Positions 49,909-58,156 of a stretch of DNA of 64,000 nt are shown in pieces. How positions within the stretch are numbered: the first letter of the stretch is position 1; the number at the start of each line of letters is the position of its first letter. The DNA lies in assembly GCF_003946865.1 (NCBI RefSeq), contig NZ_QXTH01000007.1, positions 62,001 to 126,000 on the forward strand, given 5' to 3'. Source of the stretch: Antribacter gilvus. GTDB lineage: Bacteria > Actinomycetota > Actinomycetes > Actinomycetales > Cellulomonadaceae. The notes beneath the pieces are model-generated. The model was given only the letters and a program-made list of their open reading frames with translations. It made no database searches and had not been told where the DNA came from. The position numbers and the translations under genes are program-made.

Positions 49909-50457
49909 ATGAAGATCGTCGTCATCGGCGGGACCGGCCTCATCGGCAGCCAGGTGGTCAAGAACCTCGAGCACGAGCACGACGTCGTCGCCGCTTCCCC
50001 CCAGACCGGCGTCGACACCGTGACGGGCGCCGGGGTGGCCGAGGCCCTGGAGGGTGCGCAGGTGGTCGTGGACCTCAGCAACTCGCCGTCGTTCGCCGAG
50101 GAGGACGTCACGCGCTTCTTCCGCACGTCGACGAAGAACCTGCTCGACGCCGAAGCCGCGGCCGGCGTGCAGCACCACGTGGTCCTCTCGATCGTTGGCA
50201 CCGACGTCATCGACTCCGGGTACATGCGGGCGAAGGTCGTGCAGGAGGACCTGGTCCGGTCCTCCGGGGCCGCCTGGTCGATCGTGCGGTCCACGCAGTT
50301 CCTGGAGTTCCTGGGCCGGATCGCGGACTCCGCGACCGTCGAGATCGCCGGGCCGGAGGTGTTCGGCTTCGACGAGATCGTGCGCACGGACCTGTCCGAT
50401 CACGCGCCGCGCCCGCGCGCCCGCGCCGCGGCGCGTGATCGGCAATTCGTAGCGTGA
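49909..50457 (+). pseudogene. NmrA/SDR-like NAD(P)-binding protein, internally deleted and truncated
   Basis: 182 codons are open. The start KIVVIGGTGLIGSQVVKNLEHEHDVVAASPQTGVDTVTG and SIVRSTQFLEFLGRIADSAT are NmrA-like. However, SAT joins directly to VEIAGPEVFGFDEIVRTDL, skipping the ~35 residues (usual LPPVLFQPIAADDVA region) expected between them, and the expected C-terminal ~50 residues are lost. The end [13 protein letters not shown] is read from the palindrome at 50436. So it is probably inactive. Its start has AAGGAG upstream. Confidence 0.65.
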
Positions 50458-50499
50458 TCGGCAGTTCGAACTGCCGATCACGCTACGAATTGCCGATCA
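50436..50499. repeat. 64-nt palindrome, copy B (perfect)
   Basis: A perfect 64-nt palindrome centred on TTCGAA (50465-50470); arms start TGATCGGCAATTCGTAGC and continue GTGATCGGCAG. It is the junction where the NmrA-like reading frame is truncated, and it stands 45 nt upstream of the ligase start. GC-rich alternating runs of C and G (50401-50435) flank it on the left. Confidence 0.92.
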
Positions 50500-50543
50500 C
50501 GTGCGCTCTGGCGGGGGCGCCGCCCCGCCGCCACGATGGGAGC

Positions 50544-52241
50544 ATGCTCCTCGCCGAGGTCGCCGCCACGTCCGACGCCGTCGCCGCCACCCGCTCGCGC
50601 CTCGCCAAGCGGGCGGCGATCGCGGACCTGCTGCGGCGCACAGCCGAAGCGGCGGCCGAAGCGGCGGCCGGCGACGGCACGGGCGGGGCCGCGGGCGCGG
50701 ACGCCGGCGACGGCGCGGCCGTAGGCGACGACGTCGAGATCGTCGTCGCCTACCTGTCCGGCGAGCTGCGCCAGCGGCGCACCGGGCTCGGCTGGGCGTC
50801 TCTCCGCGCCCTCCCCGAGCCCGCGGCCGAACCGACGCTCACCGTCGCCGAGGTCGACGCCGCGTTCGAGTCCATGGCCGGGCTCTCCGGCACCGGCTCG
50901 GACACGGCCCGGGCCGCCGCGGCCGCGCGCCTGTTCGGCGCCGCGACCGAGCGCGAGCAGACATTCCTCCGCGGGCTCGTGGCTGGTGAGCTGCGGCAGG
51001 GCGCGCTCGACTCCCTGGTCGTGGACGCGGTGGCCGACGCCGCGGGCGCCCCCGCCGACGCCGTCCGCCGCGCCGTCATGCTGCGCGGAGCGTCCGGGCC
51101 GGTGGCGCGGGCGGCGCTCGGTTCCGCCGTCGGGGGCAGGGACGTGACCGAGACGCTCGCCGGGTTCCGGCTCGAGCCCGGACGCCCGGTCCGCCCCATG
51201 CTCGCGCAGTCCGCGCCCGACGTCGGCGCGGCCCTCACGAAGCTCGGCATCGACCCGGCCGCCGTCTCGCCCGAGCAGGCCTGCATCGACGTCAAGCTCG
51301 ACGGCATCCGCATCCAGGTGCACCGCCGCGCCGACGACGTGCGTGTGTTCACCCGGTCCCTCGACGACATCACCGACCGGACGCCCGAGATCGTCGGCGC
51401 GGTGCGGGCGCTCCCGTCGGACCCGCTGGTCCTCGACGGCGAGGCGCTCATGCTCGGCCCGGACGGCGTGCCGCGTCCCTTCCAGGAGACGGCAGCGCGC
51501 TCGGCCACGCGGGCTTCGGCGTCGGACGGCGCCGCCGCCACTGCGGCCTCCGCCGACCCACCATCCCCGTCCGCCGAGGCGGACCTCGCCGCCCGCCTGG
51601 AGCTGGTCCCGTTCTTCTTCGACGTGCTGCACGCCGACGGCGAGGACCTCCTCGACGCGCCGCTCGGCGAGCGCCTGGCCGTGCTGGACCGCGTGGCGCC
51701 TGGCCGCACGGTCCGCCGGGTCCTCACGTCGGACCCGGCGGAGGCTGCGGAGTTCTTCGCCGGAGCGCTGCGCGAGGGCCAGGAGGGGGTGGTGGTCAAG
51801 TCGCTCGACGCCCCGTACGCGGCGGGCCGGCGCGGCGCCGGGTGGGTCAAGGTGAAGCCGCGGCAGACGCTGGACCTGGTGGTGCTGGCCGTCGAGTGGG
51901 GCTCTGGCCGGCGTCAGGGCTGGCTGTCCAACATCCACCTGGGCGCGCGCGACCCGGACGGCGGCTTCGTGATGCTGGGCAAGACGTTCAAGGGAATGAC
52001 GGACGCGATGCTCGAGTGGCAGACACGGCGGTTCCTCGAGCTCGAGACCCACCGCGAGGGCCACGTGGTGCACCTCCGGCCCGAGCAGGTGGTCGAGATC
52101 GCCTTCGACGGCCTCCAGCGCTCCACCCGTTACCCGGGCGGCCTGGCCCTGCGCTTCGCGCGCGTGCTGCGCTACCGCGACGACAAAGCACCCGCCGAGG
52201 CCGACACGATCGAGACAGTGCAAGCGCTCGCCGGACGTTGA
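50544..52241 (+). CDS. ATP-dependent DNA ligase
   Basis: 565 residues. An N-terminal DNA-binding domain is followed by the adenylation motif [14 protein letters not shown] with catalytic Lys251, LDGEALMLG (motif III), [12 protein letters not shown] (IIIa), EGVVVKSL (IV) and [15 protein letters not shown] (V), then an OB-fold C-terminus. It is longer than the minimal type owing to low-complexity Ala/Gly inserts at ~35-60 and ~335-365. Main replication ligase is NAD-dependent in these bacteria, so this is an accessory/repair ligase. It follows the palindrome with no operon partner. Confidence 0.92.
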   Translation: MLLAEVAATSDAVAATRSRLAKRAAIADLLRRTAEAAAEAAAGDGTGGAAGADAGDGAAVGDDVEIVVAYLSGELRQRRTGLGWASLRALPEPAAEPTLTVAEVDAAFESMAGLSGTGSDTARAAAAARLFGAATEREQTFLRGLVAGELRQGALDSLVVDAVADAAGAPADAVRRAVMLRGASGPVARAALGSAVGGRDVTETLAGFRLEPGRPVRPMLAQSAPDVGAALTKLGIDPAAVSPEQACIDVKLDGIRIQVHRRADDVRVFTRSLDDITDRTPEIVGAVRALPSDPLVLDGEALMLGPDGVPRPFQETAARSATRASASDGAAATAASADPPSPSAEADLAARLELVPFFFDVLHADGEDLLDAPLGERLAVLDRVAPGRTVRRVLTSDPAEAAEFFAGALREGQEGVVVKSLDAPYAAGRRGAGWVKVKPRQTLDLVVLAVEWGSGRRQGWLSNIHLGARDPDGGFVMLGKTFKGMTDAMLEWQTRRFLELETHREGHVVHLRPEQVVEIAFDGLQRSTRYPGGLALRFARVLRYRDDKAPAEADTIETVQALAGR

Positions 52242-52262
52242 GCTCACTGGCGTTCGACAAGA

Positions 52263-52553
52263 ATGACCTGCATGGACCACCACATCGCTCAGTTCGCAGG
52301 AGTCAGGGCGCTCCTCCTCGAGTGGGACGCCATCGGCGTCGCAGACATCTCGCACGACGAGTACGACTGCATGGCCGGGCCTCTGCTCAGGCACCTGTAC
52401 GACGGCAGAGACGCAGGGTTCCTTCGCGACGTGATAGTGCACGAGCGGGAGTCCCACTTCCGGCTCTCACCGGACGAAGACGCCGACCGCACCCTGGCCG
52501 ACGCACTCGTGGCCTGGTGGCGGGGCGCCATGATCGAGGGGGACCGGTCCTAA
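52263..52553 (+). CDS. Small conserved-looking protein, unknown function
   Basis: 96 residues: DHHIAQFAGVRALLLEWDAIGVADISHDEYDCMAGPLLRHLYDGRDAGFLRDVIVHERESHF. Helical, with the W-D-x-I-G-V ... D-E-Y-D-C-M pattern seen in small cytoplasmic proteins of unknown role in other bacteria. Start may be ATG 52263 or 52272. Its stop overlaps the end of the convergent GH13 gene by 4 nt. No partner is obvious. Confidence 0.65.
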   Translation: MTCMDHHIAQFAGVRALLLEWDAIGVADISHDEYDCMAGPLLRHLYDGRDAGFLRDVIVHERESHFRLSPDEDADRTLADALVAWWRGAMIEGDRS

Positions 52554-54283
52554 GCCCGGCGCCTCCGCACCACCGCCTCCCACGGCCGCAGCGTGATGCG
52601 GCCGTCGCCGCCCACCCAGGCGGGCGGCTCGTAGTTGCCGAGCACGACCTCGGCCCCGGCGTCGTCCGACCACTCCTCGCCGACCTCGACCGACTGCTCC
52701 TCGCCCGAGAAGCTGCCGAGCACGAGCAGCTCGGTGCCCTCGAACGCCCGGGTGAACGCGTAGACGTGCTCGTGGCCGGCGAGCAGCATCGTGAAGTCGC
52801 CCAGGGCGACTGCCGGCTCCTTGTGCCGCAGCTCGATGAGCCGCTGGTAGTGCCGGAAGATCGACCGGGGGTCGGCCTTGTCGGCCTCGGCGTTGATCTC
52901 GAGGTTGTTGGGGTTGACGGCGATCCAGGGCGTGCCCGTGGTGAAGCCCGCGTTCTCGGACGCGTCCCACTGCACCGGTGTGCGGGCGTTGTCCCGGTTC
53001 AGCGGCGCGAGGGCCGCGAGCAGCTCAACGTCGTCCTGGTAGCCGCGGTCCCGCACGTCGGTGATGTGGTTGAGCACCTCGATGTCGCGGTAGTGCTCGA
53101 ACGACGTGAACGCGCCGTTCGTCATGCCGATCTCTTCGCCCTGGTACACGTAGGGCGTGCCGCGGTGCAGGTGCAGCACCGTGGCGAGCATCGTCGCGGA
53201 CTCGCGCCGGTACACCGTGTCGTCGCCGTAGCGCGACACTGCTCGCGGCTGGTCGTGGTTGGACCAGTAGAGGGAGTTCCAGCCGACGTCGGCGAGCCCG
53301 GCCTGCCAGCGGCCCAGCACGGCCTTGAGGTCGGTCAGGCGAAGGGGCCGCGGGTCGAACTTGCCGCCCAGGCCGTGGTCGAGGTCGACGTGCTCGAACG
53401 TGAACACCATGTCGATCTCCTGCCGCGCCGGGTCCGTGAACAGGCGCGCGTCCTCGACCGTGGCGCCGGGCGTCTCCCCCACCGTGAGCAGCCGCGGGTC
53501 GCGTCCGACGAAGACCTCGTGGTGCATCTCGTGCAGGAACTCGTGCAGGCGGGGGCCGTGCGCCGACTCGCCCAGGCCCGCGAGACCGTACGGCCCAGGC
53601 GTCCCGTCGGGCAGCGACCCGTCCTCGCCGACCGGTTTGGAGATGAGGTTGATGACGTCCATCCGGAACCCGTCCACGCCCCGGTCGAGCCACCAGCGCA
53701 TCATGGCGTAGACCGCCTGGCGCACCTCGGGGTTCTCCCAGTTGAGGTCCGGCTGCTTGCGGCTGAACAGGTGGAGGTAGTACTCGCCGGTCACCTCGTC
53801 GAAGGTCCAGGCCGGTCCGGAGAACGCGCTCCCCCAGTTGGTGGGCTCGGCGCCCGGTGCGCCCGGGACCATGCCGTCGCGGGCGGGGCGCCACCAGTAC
53901 CAGTCGCGCTTCGGGTTGTCGGTGCTCGACCGCGACTCCGCGAACCACGCGTGCTCGTCGCTGGTGTGGTTCACCACCAGGTCCATGACGAGGCGGATGC
54001 CGCGCTCGTGGAGCGCCGCGACGAGCGCGTCGAAGTCGTCCAGCGTGCCGAAGACCGGGTCGATGTCCTGGTAGTCGCTGATGTCGTAGCCGTTGTCGTC
54101 CTGCGGGCTGCGGTACACCGGCGACAGCCACAGCACGTCCACGCCCAGCTCGGCCAGGTGGTCCACCCGCTGCAGGACGCCTCGCAGGTCGCCCAGGCCG
54201 TCGCCGTCCGAGTCCTGGAACGACCGGGGATAGACCTGGTACACCACCGATCGGGTCCACCAGGGTGCGTCGTCGTACGCCAC
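52550..54283 (-). CDS. GH13 alpha-glucosidase / oligo-1,6-glucosidase
   Basis: 577 residues. Conserved GH13 regions: DLVVNHTSDEH (I), DGFRMDVINLI with nucleophile Asp (II), TVGETPGATVED with acid Glu (III), and YWSNHDQPRAVSRYGDD (IV). QDSDGDGLGDLRG is the calcium-binding-like loop and VVYQVYPRSFQD the typical start of the 1,6-glucosidase/trehalulose synthase clade. It has no signal peptide and cuts imported or internal gluco-oligosaccharides. No transporter or regulator is adjacent. Confidence 0.9.
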   Translation of the reverse strand: MAYDDAPWWTRSVVYQVYPRSFQDSDGDGLGDLRGVLQRVDHLAELGVDVLWLSPVYRSPQDDNGYDISDYQDIDPVFGTLDDFDALVAALHERGIRLVMDLVVNHTSDEHAWFAESRSSTDNPKRDWYWWRPARDGMVPGAPGAEPTNWGSAFSGPAWTFDEVTGEYYLHLFSRKQPDLNWENPEVRQAVYAMMRWWLDRGVDGFRMDVINLISKPVGEDGSLPDGTPGPYGLAGLGESAHGPRLHEFLHEMHHEVFVGRDPRLLTVGETPGATVEDARLFTDPARQEIDMVFTFEHVDLDHGLGGKFDPRPLRLTDLKAVLGRWQAGLADVGWNSLYWSNHDQPRAVSRYGDDTVYRRESATMLATVLHLHRGTPYVYQGEEIGMTNGAFTSFEHYRDIEVLNHITDVRDRGYQDDVELLAALAPLNRDNARTPVQWDASENAGFTTGTPWIAVNPNNLEINAEADKADPRSIFRHYQRLIELRHKEPAVALGDFTMLLAGHEHVYAFTRAFEGTELLVLGSFSGEEQSVEVGEEWSDDAGAEVVLGNYEPPAWVGGDGRITLRPWEAVVRRRRA

Positions 54284-54371
54284 GCGTGCTCCTTCCGTCG
54301 GTTCGTGCCGTGTCGACTCTGCCGCAGGAGAGCGTCACCGGCAGCCCGAGGTGCACGACGGCGGACGGCTC

Positions 54372-54824
54372 CTACGCGCCCGTCACGTACGCGTAGTGGA
54401 TGAAGTCCGCGTCGCGGACGAAGCCCTCCGACTCGTACAGGGACTGCGCGGCCATGTTGTCCCACGCCGTGGCGAGGGAGACCCGGACCGCGCCCGCGGC
54501 CGTCGCGCGGGCGCACGTCTCGCGCACCAGCGCCCGCCCGGCGCCCGACCCCCGGATCGCCGGGTCCACGAACAGGTCGTTGAGGACCCACACGGGCCCG
54601 AGGCTGACCGACGACCACGTCGGGTAGGACTGGGCGAACCCGACCACCTCGCCGTCCAGCTCGGCGACCAGGACCACGCTGTCCGAGGCCTCGCGGCGGG
54701 CGGTGACGTACTCGCGGACAGGACCGTCGGGAACGTCCTGTCCGTAGAACTTCAGGTAGTTCCGGAAGAGGCCGACCACGATGTCGACATCGGTTTCAGA
54801 AGCAAGGCGCACATCGAGAGACAC
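54372..54824 (-). CDS. GNAT-family N-acetyltransferase
   Basis: 150 residues. VRLASETDVDIVVGLFRNYLKFYGQDVPDGPVREYVTARR is the N-terminal part and PVWVLNDLFVDPAIRGSGAGRALVRETCARATAAGAVRVSLATAWDNMAAQSLYESEGFVRDADFIHYAY contains motif A (R-G-S-G-A-G) and motif B. GTG 54824 starts VSLDVRLASETD; the frame is open ~19 codons further without family resemblance. The substrate is unknown. Confidence 0.8.
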   Translation of the reverse strand: MSLDVRLASETDVDIVVGLFRNYLKFYGQDVPDGPVREYVTARREASDSVVLVAELDGEVVGFAQSYPTWSSVSLGPVWVLNDLFVDPAIRGSGAGRALVRETCARATAAGAVRVSLATAWDNMAAQSLYESEGFVRDADFIHYAYVTGA

Positions 54825-54939
54825 CCAAGGATCATTGCAGGTTCGGGGGCGGTCGCACGAGACCGTGTCACGATGTGTCAAGAAGAGTCACCCGGTCGCC
54901 ACGTTCTCACCAGATGTTCGTCAGGCGCACGGGTGCGGC

Positions 54940-54974
54940 GCACGGGGAGGCGGGGTTCGCCCGCCTCCCCGTGC
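54940..54974 (-). terminator. Terminator hairpin of the 40-residue ORF
   Basis: GCACGGGGAGGCGGG (54940-54954) pairs perfectly with CCCGCCTCCCCGTGC (54960-54974), 15 bp, GTTCG loop. It lies 5 nt downstream of the stop of the minus-strand small ORF (54980). Confidence 0.8.
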
Positions 54975-54979
54975 CGCCC

Positions 54980-55102
54980 TCAGCAGGCGCCCCGGTCGCT
55001 CCAGACGTCGCTCGTCAGCGGGTCCTGGCCGCGGACGAGGGTCGCTGCGAGGGCTGCACCGACGGTCTGCGCGGCGGTGCGCGGCGAGCGTGTGAGCTTC
55101 AT
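54980..55102 (-). CDS. Small 40-residue protein, unknown function
   Basis: MKLTRSPRTAAQTVGAALAA followed by TLVRGQDPLTSDVWSDRGAC and a stop. It has a basic, mildly hydrophobic N-terminal half and an acidic C-terminal half ending in Cys. The best evidence is the context: a dedicated 15-bp terminator begins 5 nt beyond its stop, and a pair of direct repeats TGAACGGAG lies 22 nt apart upstream (55126-55134, 55148-55156). The flanking genes are separated by a 371-nt gap otherwise empty. It could be a peptide precursor or a small regulator. Confidence 0.55.
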   Translation of the reverse strand: MKLTRSPRTAAQTVGAALAATLVRGQDPLTSDVWSDRGAC

Positions 55103-55125
55103 GCACCTAAAGTCCCGGATGTCCG

Positions 55126-55156
55126 TGAACGGAGCCCGAGCGCGGGCTGAACGGAG
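55126..55156. promoter_or_regulatory. Direct repeats TGAACGGAG, two helical turns apart
   Basis: TGAACGGAG at 55126-55134 and 55148-55156, start-to-start distance 22 nt. On the minus strand (gene direction) they read CTCCGTTCA. Direct repeats on one face of the helix suggest an activator such as a PhoB/PhoP-type or LuxR-type response regulator for the 40-residue ORF. Confidence 0.4.
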
Positions 55157-55195
55157 GGCGTCGCTCGGGCAGCCGGTCGCCCCGTCCGCGGCGGT

Positions 55196-56026
55196 TCAGG
55201 CCCCGCGCGCCGCCGCCAGGCGCTGGCGGCGCACCTCGTACAGCACCACGGACGCCGCGTTGGCCGCGTTCAGGGAGCTCGCCGCGCCGGTCATCGGGAT
55301 GCTGACCGTGACGTCGGCGGCCTCCCGCCAGGCGGCGGTGAGCCCCACGGTCTCGTTCCCCACCAGCAGGAGGACCGGACCCGTGAGGTCGGCGTCGAAG
55401 ACGTCCGCGTCCCCGCCCTCGTCCGTGCCGACGACCGTCACGGGCCGCCCGGCCGCGCGCTCCGTCGCCAGCCAGTCCAGCACCTCACGGTGCGACGGCG
55501 AGCGCACCACCGGCACGGCGAAGAGCGAACCCGTGGACGCCCGCACCGACCGGGGGTCGTAGGGGTCGGCCGCGTGGCCCGTGACGATCAGCCCGTCCGC
55601 GCCGAACGCATCGGCCGACCGCACGATGCTGCCGATGTTGCCGGGCTGCGTCGGCCGGTCGAACACGACCCCGCAGAAGGCGTCATGGACGGGGAGGCGG
55701 GCCAGGTCGTCGTCGGGCATCGCGACGACCACGAGGACCTCCACGGCGCCGTCGTCCTTCTCGCCGAGCTCGGCCAGGAGGTCGTGCGACAGGGCGATCC
55801 GCTCGGCCCGGCTCGCGCTCAGGACGTCCTGCGCCCAGCCCGAGAGGCGCCGGTCGGCGTCGTAGAGGACCGTGCGCACGGTCCAGCCGTGCTCCAGAGC
55901 GAGGGTGATCGGGCGGACGCCCTGCACGATGAACTCGCCCGCCCGACCCCGCTTGGTGCGGTTCGTCAGCAGCGTCTGGAGCAGCTGGAAGCGGGCGTTC
56001 CGAGAGGTGATGCGCTGGGCCGCCAT
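55196..56026 (-). CDS. TrmH/SpoU-family RNA 2'-O-methyltransferase
   Basis: 276 residues. An N-terminal L30e-like substrate-binding domain (TSRNARFQLLQTLLTNRTKRGRAGEFIVQGVRPITLAL) precedes the SPOUT knot with motif 1 DRPTQPGNIGSIVRSADAFGADGLIVTG, motif 2 VLLLVGNETVGLTAAW and motif 3 SIPMTGAASSLNAANAASVVLYEVRRQR. It methylates ribose 2'-OH of rRNA or tRNA with SAM. Stands alone, divergent from the LLM gene by 74 nt. Confidence 0.9.
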   Translation of the reverse strand: MAAQRITSRNARFQLLQTLLTNRTKRGRAGEFIVQGVRPITLALEHGWTVRTVLYDADRRLSGWAQDVLSASRAERIALSHDLLAELGEKDDGAVEVLVVVAMPDDDLARLPVHDAFCGVVFDRPTQPGNIGSIVRSADAFGADGLIVTGHAADPYDPRSVRASTGSLFAVPVVRSPSHREVLDWLATERAAGRPVTVVGTDEGGDADVFDADLTGPVLLLVGNETVGLTAAWREAADVTVSIPMTGAASSLNAANAASVVLYEVRRQRLAAARGA

Positions 56027-56100
56027 GCCATGAAGATTACCGTCCAGGCCTCACCCGCCCACGCGGAACAGCGAGGCACCCGGCGGGGTTGAGCCAGACG

Positions 56101-57165
56101 ATGAGCACCGCACCTGCAGGGCCGGCCCCGCGCCTGTCCGTCCTCGACCTCGTTCCCGTCCGCACCGGCCAGACCAGCGCCCAGGCGCTGGCCGCGTCCC
56201 TCGACCTGGTCCAGGCCGCGGACCGGCTGGGCCTCACCCGCTACTGGTTCGCGGAGCACCACAACATGGCCGCCGTCGCCGCGTCCACGCCCCCCGTCAT
56301 GATCGCGGCCGCAGCGGCACGGACCTCGCGCATCCGCGTCGGGTCGGGCGGCGTCATGCTGCCCAACCACGCGCCGCTCGTCGTCGCCGAGCAGTTCGCC
56401 GCCCTCGAGGCGCTCGCGCCCGGCCGCATCGACCTCGGGCTCGGGCGTGCGCCCGGCAGCGACCCGGTGGTCACCGCCCTGCTGCGGGCCACGGGCCCCA
56501 CGGCCGACGTGGACCGCTTCGATCAGCACGTCACCGACATCCTCGCCCTCCTGGGGCCCGACGGCGCCTCCCTCCGCCTCGGCACCGGCGACCTGTACGA
56601 GGTGCGGGCCACTCCCGCCGCCGGGTCCGTGCCGACCGTGTGGCTCCTCGGCTCGTCGGACTTCTCCGCCCGCCTCGCGGCCGAGATGGGCCTGCCGTAC
56701 GTCTTCGCGAACCACTTCTCCGGCCAGGGTCTCGAGCAGATCCTCGCCCTGTACCGCGACCGCTACCGGCCGAGCGAGGCACACCCCACGCCCGAGACCT
56801 TCCTGACGCTCAACACGGTGGTCGCCGCCACCGAGGCCGAGGCACGGGAACGCGCACTGCCCCAGCTGCGGCAGATGGCTCGCCTGCGCTCCGGCCGGCC
56901 GCTCGGCCGGCTCGAGACCGTCGAGGAGGCGCTCGCCGCGCCCGCGGACCCGATGATCGACCAGGCGGTCGAGGCCATGCGGGCCCGCTGGCTGGTGGCC
57001 GACCCCGCGGGCGCCGCCGCCGAGGTGCGGCGGCTCGCCGCCCGGCACGGCGTCGGCGAGGTCATGCTGGTCCCGGCTGCCGGGTCGCGAGAGGGCGAGC
57101 CGCTCGACGCGACCCCCGGCCGCGTCGCGACCCTCGAGCTCCTCGCCCAGGAGCTCGGTGGGTAG
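56101..57165 (+). CDS. LLM-class flavin-dependent oxidoreductase (alkanal monooxygenase-like, MsnO8 type)
   Basis: 354 residues of a luciferase-like TIM barrel. LSVLDLVPVRTGQTSAQALAASLDLVQAADRLGLTRYWFAEHHNMAAVAASTPPVMIAAAAARTSRIRVGSGGVMLPNHAPLVVAEQFAALEALAPGRIDLGLGRAPG is the signature of the FMN-dependent 'YWFAEHHN' group. Unlike the enzyme at 39.6 kb this group generally uses FMN rather than F420. ATG 56101 is the start. The substrate is unknown. Confidence 0.88.
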   Translation: MSTAPAGPAPRLSVLDLVPVRTGQTSAQALAASLDLVQAADRLGLTRYWFAEHHNMAAVAASTPPVMIAAAAARTSRIRVGSGGVMLPNHAPLVVAEQFAALEALAPGRIDLGLGRAPGSDPVVTALLRATGPTADVDRFDQHVTDILALLGPDGASLRLGTGDLYEVRATPAAGSVPTVWLLGSSDFSARLAAEMGLPYVFANHFSGQGLEQILALYRDRYRPSEAHPTPETFLTLNTVVAATEAEARERALPQLRQMARLRSGRPLGRLETVEEALAAPADPMIDQAVEAMRARWLVADPAGAAAEVRRLAARHGVGEVMLVPAAGSREGEPLDATPGRVATLELLAQELGG

Positions 57166-57259
57166 TCCTCCCCATGTCGCTTCTGCCCGCCGTCTGGTTG
57201 AGTACGGGTCATGGAAGCCGGTCGCCCGCAGGGGGCGGCCCTGACTGAGGGAGTACATC

Positions 57260-57538
57260 ATGGCTGATGGCGGCATGTGGGGTCTGAATGTTTCGCAGGT
57301 TCGCGAGCTGGGTCAGCGTCTGACCCAGAAGGCGGAAGAGGTGGACCAGATCGTGAACCAGGTCTCGGCGCAGGTCGAGTCGGTCTCCTGGAAGGGCCCG
57401 GACGCGGAGCGCTTCAAGAACGAGTGGAACAGCCAGCACAAGACGGCGCTGAAGAAGGCCGCCGAGTCGCTGCGCGAGGCCGGCCGCAACGCGACCAAGA
57501 ACGCTCAGATGCAGGAGCAGACCTCCAACCAGAGCTGA
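57260..57538 (+). CDS. WXG100-family protein (ESX/type VII secretion-associated)
   Basis: 92 residues, two helices around the turn VSWKGPDAERF, with W-x-G in the standard place (~residue 44). The start MADGGMWGLNVSQVRELGQRLTQKAEEVDQIVNQVS is the first amphipathic helix. WXG100 proteins are secreted as dimers by ESX/type VII machines. No EccC-type ATPase or other ESX gene is in the window. ATG 57260 is preceded by GAGGGAG. The gene is followed by a long inverted repeat. Confidence 0.85.
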   Translation: MADGGMWGLNVSQVRELGQRLTQKAEEVDQIVNQVSAQVESVSWKGPDAERFKNEWNSQHKTALKKAAESLREAGRNATKNAQMQEQTSNQS

Positions 57539-57579
57539 CGCTCCCTGCCCTCGGGCAGGTCCGCCGGCTCGCCGGCTCA

Positions 57580-57642
57580 GCTGTGGGTATGACAGTGGCG
57601 ACAATCCCGTCCCGGGGTTGTCGCCACTGTCATATCCACAGC
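57580..57642. repeat. 63-nt inverted repeat after the WXG100 gene
   Basis: Arms of 25 nt (57580-57604 and 57618-57642) with one mismatch: the left arm starts GCTGTGGGTATGACAGTGGC and the right arm ends GCCACTGTCATATCCACAGC. The 13-nt loop (TCCCGTCCCGGGG) is itself GC-rich. It lies between two plus-strand genes, 42 nt after the WXG100 stop, and may be its terminator. Confidence 0.85.
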
Positions 57643-57668
57643 GGAGGACGCCCCACTACCGTGAGCAC

Positions 57669-58031
57669 ATGATCCTCTTTGTCCCCCTCGGGCTCATCGC
57701 CGCCGGGTTCGTGCTGCTCGGGATGCCTGCCTCCGGGGAGGGCGGGGTGGTCGTCCCCATCAACGCGCTGCACGGGCTGTCCTGGCTCGACGCCGCCGGG
57801 GCGACGCTGCTGGCCGTCGGCGGCACGTGGCTCGAGGTCGCCCTGATCGTCCGGCTCCCGCGGCTCGGGCTCGGTCCGCGGTCGCTGTTCGGTCTGGGCG
57901 TGCTCGGCGGCCTCGGCGTCGGCCTGGTCGTCGCCTCGATCTTCGTGGCCGACCGGTGGTGGGTGGTGGGCGCTGCCGCGCTCGGCGTCGCGCTCGCCAC
58001 CCTCACCGTCAGGGCCCTGCGAGCGTCGTGA
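57669..58031 (+). CDS. Small membrane protein, unknown function
   Basis: 120 residues with four hydrophobic segments: MILFVPLGLIAAGFVLLG, GATLLAVGGTWLEVALIV, LFGLGVLGGLGVGLVVASIFV, WWVVGAAALGVALATLTV. No recognised family. ATG 57669 follows the long inverted repeat by 26 nt and lacks a strong ribosome binding site (GGAGG at about 57643 is too far). It may be linked to the DUF2804 gene, which follows after 125 nt. Confidence 0.6.
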   Translation: MILFVPLGLIAAGFVLLGMPASGEGGVVVPINALHGLSWLDAAGATLLAVGGTWLEVALIVRLPRLGLGPRSLFGLGVLGGLGVGLVVASIFVADRWWVVGAAALGVALATLTVRALRAS

Positions 58032-58079
58032 GACGCGCCCGCTGAGCCGTGACGCCCGCGGCGTCGGTGGTGGTCGCTC

Positions 58080-58100
58080 AGATACCCCGGCAGGGTATCT
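58080..58100. promoter_or_regulatory. Inverted repeat between the small membrane protein and DUF2804 genes
   Basis: AGATACCC (58080-58087) and GGGTATCT (58093-58100), perfect 8-bp arms, 5-nt spacer, 57 nt before the DUF2804 start. AT-richer than its surroundings; could be an operator or a weak terminator. Confidence 0.5.
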
Positions 58101-58156
58101 CGACCCTGGCTCTCCGGGTGTCCGCGGGCAAGCCCCGCCGCGACTACTGTGTCGCC

